Source: Ricinus communis
Taxonomy: Eukaryota > Streptophyta > Magnoliopsida > Malpighiales > Euphorbiaceae
DNA length: 64,000 nucleotides
Direction of reading: 5' to 3'
Assembly: GCF_019578655.1 (NCBI RefSeq)
Contig: NC_063265.1
Location: 23,856,285-23,920,284 of the forward strand
The stretch's first letter is position 1. The number at the start of each line of letters is the position of its first letter. Both the position numbers and the translations under genes were made by a program. The notes under the pieces are model-generated. The model was not told where the DNA came from and did not search any database. It saw nothing but the letters and a program-made list of their open reading frames with translations. Positions 35,678 through 45,219 of this stretch are shown in pieces.

Positions 35678-36169
35678 TATCAGCACCCTTTTTCCAGATC
35701 CAAATATCGAGGGAAAAATGAAAATCTATGATGAAAGTTACTACTTTTTTTGGGTATTGGGAGGCGAAGAATAGACAGATCCAAGGCTGGGGTCAAGGTT
35801 AATTCAACTGGAATTAGCTTTTCGAAATCATTTTGGACCTAATTTTCAGAAAAAAAATTAAATTTGAGGGTTAAAATAGAAACTTTTACAAAATCGACGA
35901 CTAAACTATAAATTTTAAAACTTCCACTATAGAGCCAATTGGCTCTGTGATAAAGCCAATCAGTTCTTTATAGAACCCATTGGATTTTGACTCTCTGACA
36001 TCATTTTTTCAGACGATTTTATATCCAAATATAGATTCTAGAAAATCTTCTTAACAATAATCATTGTTTTATTGGTAAATACTTCAATTTTAAATAAATA
36101 AATGGGATATTTATCGATATTTCCTATAATTTATCCCTTTCTCTAGAGTTTAATTTAAAATCATACCTC

Positions 36170-36178
36170 TATAAATAG
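36170..36178 (+). promoter_or_regulatory. TATA box of the B2 5' LTR
   Basis: TATAAATAG in a CCTCTATAAATAG context. It is conserved at 45641-45649 in the 3' LTR and as the complement at 23470-23477 in B1. Position inside the LTR and conservation support it as the core promoter, so the mRNA start should lie about 30 bases downstream. Confidence 0.7.
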
Positions 36179-37876
36179 TAAAAGTGTTTAGGGTTTTAAG
36201 AGGAAATGAAGAAATGAGAATAGACAGTAAGTGAGATCGACACTTGATAGATACTGAGAAAGAAAGAACAGAGAGAAAATGCAGAGAGAAAAGAAAGAAA
36301 AACATTGTCATTCTTAGTTGATATTAAAGGATTTAAGCCACAAAGAAAGAACAATTTTAGGAAACAAATCGTTAAAGAAAAAATCAGTTTTGAAAACTGT
36401 TGCTAAATTAATAGTAGGTTTCTTTGAGCCAGATCCAGCACTGGATTCCTACCTAGTCTTCGACTCAACTGCATCCTTATCGCCTGAGACTCACAGATCC
36501 AACATTTACGGTAACAACCTTAGGGTTCCTTCAACCATACATCCATATTCATCATAAAATTGGTTCTTCCATTCCTTCTCTTTTTATTTTCTTTTGATTA
36601 TTTTTTTTTAGAAATATGATTAGGAATTTGATTTATGATATGATTAAATTAGGATTTTCGATGAATATGATGATTATTGGGTTTGATTCTGATAATAAGA
36701 ACTTAGGATTTTAAAATATGATATTTTTCCAATTAGGGTTTTAGATTTAATTACAAACATGTTATATTATTAATATTTAGATTTAATTTTCCATTATGAT
36801 TAGGTAATTAAACCTCTTAAATATGATTTTCTTGATTGATTTGCCATCTGTTAGTTTACTGCACTTGGGGTTTTTATCAGTTTATGGCTTTGATCGTTCA
36901 ATTGACTTTTGTCAGCTTTATTTTAATGTTTCTAATTAAATTTAATGTCCGTGCATGTGAAATTCAGCTCTAAGAATGTGAGAAAGTATTGAAGAATCGT
37001 TGATACCCAGCCTGGAATCCTAGAGCCGATCTGCTCAGTGTAGAGCTAGTTGGCTCTGTGTTGAGCCGATCGGTTGTTGAAGCCAGCCTCCCTTTTTAAA
37101 TGTTTTTTGATGTACTTTTGGCTTCCATATAGTTTCTAGGCCTTTTCCTTTCATAATCGTAGTTGTAGGCCGGGTTGTAATAGTTAGATTTTACTTTCTA
37201 TTTCATTTTGTTTATTTTGTTTATTATATAGTTAATTAAATATACGATTATGTGATTGATTAATTAAAATGGGCCATATAGACTTAGCGTTAAAAACTAA
37301 TCCAAGATGAATTTAGTAGTTCAATAGGCTAATCAACTTTAATTGGGCCTAAAACCCTAAAATCTAAGTAGACTTAGTGGGCTTTAGCATGCTTAGTTCG
37401 GGCTTTAAACTTAATTAGAATTTGGATCACATTGAATGGGCCTCATCATAATAAGTAGTCCATTAGGTCTAAAGGCTGGAAATTAAAAACATAACATGTA
37501 ATTGGGCTAGACTAGGTGGGCTACATGCATAATTGCCTAGTGAATTAGGCTAACCATTTTAATACGGGCTGGCTTCAAACACAATGGGCTACAGTTAGGT
37601 GTATTATGTGTATTATTTGGTATGCATGTGTATCAATTGCTTGCATTCACAGGGAATAATTTGTTAAAATAATATAATTAAAGACTAATATACATAAATA
37701 AGGAAATTGGCTTCTGAATCCATCTCTGGATTCTGTGGCGTAAGCTTCTTTATAGAATCTAAGAAACGCCACTCATTAGTAAAAGTGTCCTGATGATTAC
37801 CTAGGTGGCGACGCCCATCTTCGCGCTAGTCTCAGTGATTAGTTAGTGTATTCCCAATTAGTTTGAAAAGCCTTAT

Positions 37877-40622
37877 TGTCACGACCCCACCCGTGGGCCC
37901 GTGATCGGCACTAGGGAATGGGTAGGCTTAAGGCCACCGAAACCCGTAGTAAGCCTGACACTCACTGATTTAAACAAATCTCATCTCAAATTAATATTAT
38001 TAAAACCATAAATTATCTTAATAGCTACATTCTACATAAATACTTCGGTCTGCCAGAAAAACTAGGCGAGACCTGAAGCTTAGAAAATTTACAACTGATA
38101 CATTTACTATTACTACTGCGGAGAATCTAAGATTTACCAATTTACATACCAAATCAAATACATCACCCGATGATGAAGGAGTCGGGTTACTGAATAAGAG
38201 TCGCAGGAGAACTAACGATCACGAATCTGAAAAAACATAAATGGAGATCTTCTAGAGTGAGTTAAAATCAAATAATCTAGGGACTATTGCTTCTTCTCAG
38301 AAAACATAGATTATTCAAATCAGTATATCAAACCATACTATAATCATACCCTACTATTTCCTTCACATAAAATATTAATCATTCGAATCAAAATATCAAC
38401 CATGCACGTAAATACAATCCATATTATAATCATACCATAATAAATAACTAAATGAATAAATAAAAATATATTTTTACTTTTACGGGACGAGTGGCTCAGT
38501 AGAACCCTAACCCCAAATTCTAATAGCCTTTCGGCTCTCTTAATCCAACAGGTCTGGCGCCCAGAGAGCAAGCTCGATCAAGGTCCTTACCTCCAGCCTG
38601 AACACTTGAATTCCAAATAAGCCGGCGCCCAGAGAGCATCGCTCGATCAGGGACCTTAACTCCGGCAATCAACTGAACTCAGCCCAAAGAGCAATGCTCG
38701 ATCAGGGCAAACAAATCCATAATAACCTTATGTCCATGATCATTCGCCATCGAGCGGCATGTTCTACAAGCCACATTTCCCAAGACACAATCATCCATTT
38801 AATAAATATCATTATCTGATGAACTCAACCAACACATATCGAAATAAAGATTAAAGATCTAAGGTAAAATAACGTGCAATTTGTGAGGAGAAAAATAATA
38901 ACGTTTATCTTATTATAACATAATAATAATAATATTTATATTATTTCAAATATTCATAATCAAGTGAAATCATTTATTTTGCGATACTAATAATCATATT
39001 AAGCACAAATTCTAAATAGCATATTAAAATCAGACTAGCAACAACGCAAAGATTAAATGACTTTAACTCACAGGATTGGCGACCTCCTAGCTCTGCCCGG
39101 TAGGAGCGAGCCAATGCATGATCATCTAATCACGGAAAAACAATTTATCAATACCGAGACAATCCATCATTAATCCTAGGTCTAGACTCCTAGGACTGAC
39201 TGTCTAAGAATCTCGACTCGGGAGAATTCTACCGAAAATCCGGCAGAACCTCCCCTACAACACGAACATTACCCCCCCCCCCGTAAAAACGGGTCCAGGA
39301 CCTGCCAGAAGAACACTTCAAATATCCAACAATTTAAACAACGGGAGTCGGGTCCCCAAACTTCACTATTTCCGACCTCGCTACAAAGACAAAATACGAG
39401 GTAGGCAAACTAACAGACAATTATTTTTGACTCACAATATCATCAAATACATAATATAATCCAATAGACACAATTAAACCAAGAATTTCTAAAATTAACG
39501 GGCCAAAGATAATTACCGAGACGCTCGATCGCTCGGTCGACTACCCACCACGGGAGTCCAATCGGCGATCCGAACACACCATCGGACTCACAACGATACC
39601 GATGACGATCCCCGCCCGATTTTCCGATCCGACACCCGATCATCCGAGAGATTTGCGGACGATCTCGACCGTCGATTCGCAAACGGCTCGATCGCCACGT
39701 GCCATCGCGAAGCTTGAGCAGAGGGAGAGTCGGGATACATCCTCCGATCATCCATCCTCCGGCCGGAGCTCGCAGGAAAAGCCCAAAACGGCTGCCTCCA
39801 CTTCGGAACTCTTTCCTCCGGCCACCAAAACCGACGCCGTTGTCGCTAAAAGGAAGCTCTCCAAGAGGAGTTGATCGCCACCGAGATCGGCCGGAAGGCC
39901 ACCGAACGGCCGAACGACGCTCGAAGTCGCCGCCACACGCGCGCGATTTCCGCCATTTGCCGCGCGGACGCCGCCACGCCGCGACGCCTGACGACGCCCG
40001 CCTCTCTCTTCTCTCTTCTTCCCGATTTCTTTCCCTTCAATATCGACATTTGAACTTTTCCTTATTACAATTTGGTCCCTCAACTTTCTAAATTACTTAC
40101 AATTTCATCCCTCAGAATTCCAATTTGACCCCCAAACTTCTTTGTAGCCTTTCAATTAAGCCCCTAACTATTTAATTTGGGCCAAATCCGAATTATTGAA
40201 AATACACAATTACAAAAATACCCCTGACCGACATATTTATTTACGAAAATACCTAACTCACAAATTTCCATTAAAACCCCATAAAAATAACATTATACTT
40301 TCAATCCTTATTCCAAAATAAATTTTCAATTTAGTCCTAACACACAATTAAATTAAATTATCAATTTCCAACTTAAAATTTAATACTACTAATCAATTAT
40401 AACACCAATTTTCTCAAAATTCTTTTATAAAAACATCCCTTACAATTTCTATCATAATTTTCCAATATATAATTTTATTTATATAAATATGCATTTGGGA
40501 AAATTTGAATAACCAAAATATAATCATTTCTCAAATAGTTTACTTGAATAAAAATAAAGTTAAAATTAACTTAAATAAAAACTCACTATTAAATATATAA
40601 AAAAAAAATTTCGGGTGTTACA
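37877..40622 (-). mobile_element. Solo LTR A3 (family A), 2746 bp
   Basis: It begins TGTCACGACCCC and ends TCGGGTGTTACA, with an exact 5-bp target-site duplication CTTAT (37872-37876 and 40623-40627). It has the same orientation as A1 and the opposite one to A2. The GC/CpG-rich block is at about 39500-40020, and GATCGAGC/GAGCAATGCTCGA-type subrepeats lie at 38560-38710. There is no internal sequence. It sits inside the B2 5' LTR and is therefore younger than B2. Confidence 0.92.
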
Positions 40623-40678
40623 CTTATAGTGCCCTAGTCGCTAAAGACACTTGGGTGAGCGCCTAAAACCGTCGACAA

Positions 40679-40696
40679 TGGCGACTCCGCTAGGGA
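40679..40696 (+). promoter_or_regulatory. B2 primer-binding site
   Basis: TGGCGACTCCGCTAGGGA begins two bases after the LTR end. This is the expected place for tRNA priming of reverse transcription. The sequence style matches what I recall for Tat/Ogre gypsy elements primed by tRNA-Arg; the tRNA pairing was not computed. Confidence 0.75.
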
Positions 40697-41434
40697 TAAG
40701 AGAAGCTGATTTTAGTGTATGTTTGTTTTTAATTTTATTCTCTAACAGATTATTCTTACATCACTGCACTTTCACATACTGTACTCATTAGTCCCTATAG
40801 CCCTGATGGCATCGGCTAGTGGTTCTTTTGTTCCACTCAAATCCTAGAATTGCAACACTGGCTGCCATCACTCACAAGTAATTAAGCCAAAGGACCTTTG
40901 AGGGGGAAGACAAGCCAATAAAGAACACTTTTTGCTTGTAGGACTGTTTTATCTTTACCCAAGGCTCAGCCCATATGATAATGACCGTAGTAATCTCCCT
41001 TAAGTACCCCATTGATTTTTATATGAGATGTTTTTCCTTATAAGTGTTTTAAGCCCGAGTATTCAAAGGCCTTGGCCCAATGTAGAACCAAGCCATAGGC
41101 CCAAAATATGCAAGCTTTTATGCTTATACTGAAAAAACATCACCTTGTTTGTTTTAATTTGCTTTCAAAGATTATGGCATGCACATCGGGTCTATTATCC
41201 TCCATTGGTAGAAAGCCCAAGCCTAAAAACCTTAGAAGAGAAAGACTCACCATGAATCATGTGTGAGAGTAATAAGGTCAAGAGGATGTTTTGTACAGTA
41301 ACTTGTTTGCTAACCCTTTTCTTTATCCTTGTGCGTTGCATCTGCATCATGCATACCATGCATTTCATGCATCACACTAACTCTTTGTTTTGAAGCCATT
41401 TTAGATTATTGTCCTTAGTTTGGATAACATAAGA

Positions 41435-42410
41435 ATGGATATGAACAGGGCCCATTTCACTAGCAATCAAGACAATAGCCCAAGAATTAGTACTTAAGAA
41501 GTAGAAGCAAATATAGCCCACAAGCAAATCAAGACTGCAATCATGGGTAACCTAAGGATTATGATCCAAGAGGAATTCCAGCAAGCTCTGGCTGAGATGT
41601 TTTAGAAACAAACTATTCAAAAGGCTGCTACTGCCCCTGCAACTAATGCTGCTATTACTCATGATGTGCAAGCACATGGTAAGCATCTCTAGAACTTAGA
41701 TGACTATATGCTAAAACAAGCTAAGAAAGAGTTTGCTCTTACTGCAAAAGCTGTTACGGTATTCGAGATTTTGCAGAATCTGACTAAAAGGGTTAACAAG
41801 ATGCAAGATATGATGAAAGATCAAGGTTTAGATTCAAATCTTTGATTTTGATGAATTGATGCTGATTGGGGAGGACAAGTAACCTCTTAAACTTCATATG
41901 CCTAAAATGCAGAAGTTAAATGGAATTGGAGATCCAAAAGTGCACCTAAAGCAATATTCTACTATCATGAGTACTACTCATTTGGCTAGGACCCAAATCA
42001 TCAAGTTGTTTGTACTCTTGTTACAAGGGCTAGCTGTGAACTGGTACCATAGGTTGGAAAGACCCATTAAGTTTGATTGGAAAAGGCTTTGTGATGCTTT
42101 TGTGCAGCAATACAACTACAAGACACACCTAGAAGTTTATAAGAGATTTGGGATTGATAAAGGATATAAACCTAATGGTTCTTTTTCGACTTCTTGTCTA
42201 GATGGAGGAACAAAGTAGTTCCAATGAAGAACAAGTCTTCTGAGAAGGATCAAGTTCGAATGGTAGTTCAAAATGTACTCCCATCTTGGGTAGACAGCTG
42301 CAAATGATGAATCCTAAAACCTTTGCGGGCTTGTATGATGATGGCTTACAATTAGAAGAAATTGAATATGCTAAAGCTGGATAGGTCCTGGGAAACTATC
42401 AAGCTTGAAA
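41435..42410 (+). pseudogene. gag: Gypsy gag, element B2, decayed
   Basis: Capsid/nucleocapsid precursor of the non-autonomous family. From ATG 41435 it reads MDMNRAHFTSNQDNSPR, then a glutamine- and lysine-rich, probably coiled-coil leader (IMIQEEFQQALAEMF; AVTVFEILQNLTKRVNKM). After a frameshift near 41840 the Retrotrans_gag domain is open at 41898-42218: MQKLNGIGDPKVHLKQY, LFVLLLQGLAVNWYHRLE, PIKFDWKRLCDAFVQQYNY. A second frameshift near 42200 leads to a VVQNVLPSWVD-like end. Stops occur at TST-stop-EVE and EMF-stop-KQ. No zinc knuckle or protease follows. Confidence 0.82.
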
Positions 42411-44149
42411 AATTGAAGACTAACCATCTGAAGATGATAAAGTTTCACAAGATTTAGCTCTTAATTTATTTTAACACAAAAACATGATTATGCTTTTAGG
42501 ATCAGTGATATAACTCTGCTTTTGCTTATTTTATAATGTTTATCCTAATGGTATTTTGCATGACAATTATTATTACATGGGCATGTTTAACATTAATTCT
42601 ATTTTAATTGGTTTCTTTAATCTAGACACAAATGATAATTCTAGGTATATTTCTACTACATATAATATCTCTTAAAGAGAGAAAAGTGAGAAAACAAAAG
42701 AAAAAGAAAGAGGTAGTATTTGGTACACATGATTGAATTCAAGGTGGTAGAATTATTCACCAACCCGAGGGGCAAAGTAAGAAGGCCATATTCATTCCTC
42801 ATTATATAACAGCCTTGAAGCAGGGATCCTCGAAGATAGAAGTGATTAAAGATTAGTGCTCTAATCCTGAAAAGTGTAAGGCCTACTACATCTAACTCCA
42901 AATAGAAATTTAGGCCAAACTAGAAACTTTCATATCAAAATAGAAAAAGCCTAAGATGGTCGAAGGATTTCAAATCTCAACGGCAATAAGTTCACAAGTC
43001 AATCTGGGTCATGTCAGATACTACTTTTGAAAAAAAAGGAAAAAAAAGGAAAAAAATAGAAAGACAGATCTATTGACTAGAGGACATATATAGGCTAGTC
43101 AAGCAAAAGTTAAGGAAATAAAAGGTGAGAAAAAAATAGTTGACTAGAAAATTTGAAAGGACTAGTTGATAATAAGAGTAATATTATGTGAAACAAAAAA
43201 ATACCAATTTGTGCCCTTATTAAATGAACAATTTGATAAGAATTTTTGTCAAACTTGCACATCAATTTTCATTGATTATGCACTGCCAGAAGGATAAAAT
43301 AGAATACGAAGCAAAGTCTCTAAAATCTAAATAAAAGTAAGATCAATTTCTTCAACTCTCTTGTAGGAAAAACGCAGGAATTTATAGTAGTTAAGTCTCC
43401 ATCAATCTTGACATCATGCACAATAAATAGGCAAAGTTAGAGCCTTTCAACATACATCTAAAGAATCTTGTCTCAAGAGAAGTTCTAAAAATCAGTAAAA
43501 TCATCTGCAAGCATTAACGAAAGGGAATGTGAGTATTTCAGTTCACACTTCTTAAGTGACCAAATTTGCAAAATTAGAAAATAAGAAAAAAGAGAAAATA
43601 AAGAAAAGAATACACTAAGTTGAAAACTAGAAAGGGCGATTTAGGCAAAAATAGAGTCTGCTGAGTTGAAAACCCGAAAGGGCAGCTTAGGCAGAAGTTA
43701 AGACATTAGCCTACTAAGTTGAAAACCTGAAAAGACGGCTTAGGCAAAAGTTAAAGCATAAAGGAAAAAAAACAAAAGAGATCTGGTTACTATCTGTATG
43801 AGATTGTCGCGGAGCCAACTATCATTGACAAGTATCAGTATAACCCCAAGGCAAAATGATTCAGTCCTTGCATGCTTGAGTTATCTTTAGATGTGCACTT
43901 CCTGTCTTCACCATGACTTTCAGATTTTTGATGTGCATCATCATCTTCATCTTTTTCTATCAACCATTTGGCTCCATACCCTGTGACCGAAGAGTAGACA
44001 ACCTACTTGTCAAAGGGTCATTCTTTTGCCAACAAGCATCGAAATTCCTTTGTCCAAACTAAAGGATTAATTTAAAAAATTATTACACGTCATACATAAC
44101 ATGCATACCACATATCTTCACTACTTTTGCTTGATGAGATATGTATGTA

Positions 44150-44197
<48 letters not shown>

Positions 44198-44581
44198 TAA
44201 CTGTAAGAGAGAAATGAAAATAAGTTTAAAAAGAAATAACGCGCTCGAGCTACACTCAAGTTTACTTCCCGAAGTGGCAAATGCATCTGTTTACTTCCTA
44301 AAATGGAAATTATCGAGCTTACTTTCCAAACTTAAAGATCCTAAAGCGAAATAATCATCATCCAATAGTAGAATACATTCAGTAGAAGATCGTCACTAGA
44401 AGCTCACAAATTTACATCCTGAAGCATAAATTATCCAAGAAAATAAGGAAGTTATTAGTTTAACATTTGAAATTGGGAAAATTTGCCAAATCACAACCCG
44501 AAGCGAAAATTACCACATAATTGAATCCCAAAGTAGAAACTAATCAAGAAGCCAAAGGAAAGTTTCTACAAGTGCAAATCA
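42411..44581 (+). other. B2 internal non-coding region
   Basis: No protease, reverse transcriptase or integrase frame is seen. Three diverged subrepeats starting near 43615, 43660 and 43713 share AAGTTGAAAAC…GGC(T/G)TAGGC. A (TA)n microsatellite occupies 44153-44194 and produces a meaningless Tyr-Ile open frame. The region matches 10791-11920 and 16246-17329 of B1 in reverse. Confidence 0.65.
44153..44194. repeat. (TA)n microsatellite
   Basis: A continuous TA run with no interruption over about 42 bases. Confidence 0.95.
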
Positions 44582-45110
44582 TTGGGCGTGGTTCCTAAAT
44601 CAACAGGCATGGTTCCCAAATCATCGGAGGGCGGTTCCAAAATCATCAACCATTATCCTAAATCAACAGGCGTGGTTCCTAAATCAAAGAACGTGGTTTT
44701 CAAATCAACAGGCATTGTTCCTAAATCAACAGACATGTCTTCTAAATTAGACAAGAGTGGTTCCCAAACCGTCAGGCGTGGTTCCTAAATCATCGGGTGT
44801 GGTTCCCGAATCAACGGGCATGGCCCCTAAATCAGAGGGTCGTAGCTCCCAAATCAACGGGCATGGTTTCCAAATTGAACATGCATAGTCCTTTAATCAA
44901 AATTAGCGAAGTCCACAATCAAAGCGGGCGAAGTCCTTAAACACATAAGTAGGCGAAGTCCTCACTCCAAGTAGGCGAAGTCCTCAATCCAAGTAGGCGA
45001 AGTCCTCAAATCCAAGCACACGAAGTCCTCAAATTCAAGCAGGCGAAGTCCTCAAACCCCTAGTGCAGTGAAATTGGCAATTCCCAAGTATAGCGAAGTC
45101 CTCAACCTAG
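44582..45110 (+). repeat. B2 3' minisatellites
   Basis: 44582-44880 holds about fourteen units with core GTGGTTCCCAAATCAACGG (period mostly 21 bp), open in frame as repeated VVPKSTG over 44582-44788. 44900-45110 holds the second family with core GGCGAAGTCCTCAATCCAAG (period about 22-24 bp). The same two families in the same order appear in B1 and at 1018-1450. Confidence 0.9.
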
Positions 45111-45210
45111 TCGAATCATCAATCGAAGTTTGAGCTCATGAAGCGTGGCTTGTACATCTCAGATATCCTTTTGTTTAGCACATTTGCATAATTATAAATT
45201 TTGACAAATC

Positions 45211-45219
45211 AGGGGCAAT
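45211..45219 (+). promoter_or_regulatory. B2 polypurine-like tract
   Basis: AGGGGCAAT lies immediately before the 3' LTR start TGTCTGCATCCC and should prime plus-strand DNA synthesis. It is conserved as AGGGGCAGC in the copy at 861-874 (complement). Confidence 0.55.

Larger units (their letters stand above)
35678..40677 (+). mobile_element. B2 5' LTR, interrupted by solo LTR A3
   Basis: It starts TATCAGCACCC (mutated TGTCAGCA) and ends AAAACCGTCGACA. A TATA box in CCTCTATAAATAG lies at 36170-36178, giving the transcription direction. Palindrome-like clusters lie at about 35930-35995 (upstream of the TATA box) and 37018-37078 (downstream). Near its 3' end it is split by A3, and the LTR resumes at 40628. 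Confidence 0.87.

Noticed and set aside
44127..44354. Open frame with repeated Tyr-Ile
   Set aside because: Translation of the (TA)n microsatellite.
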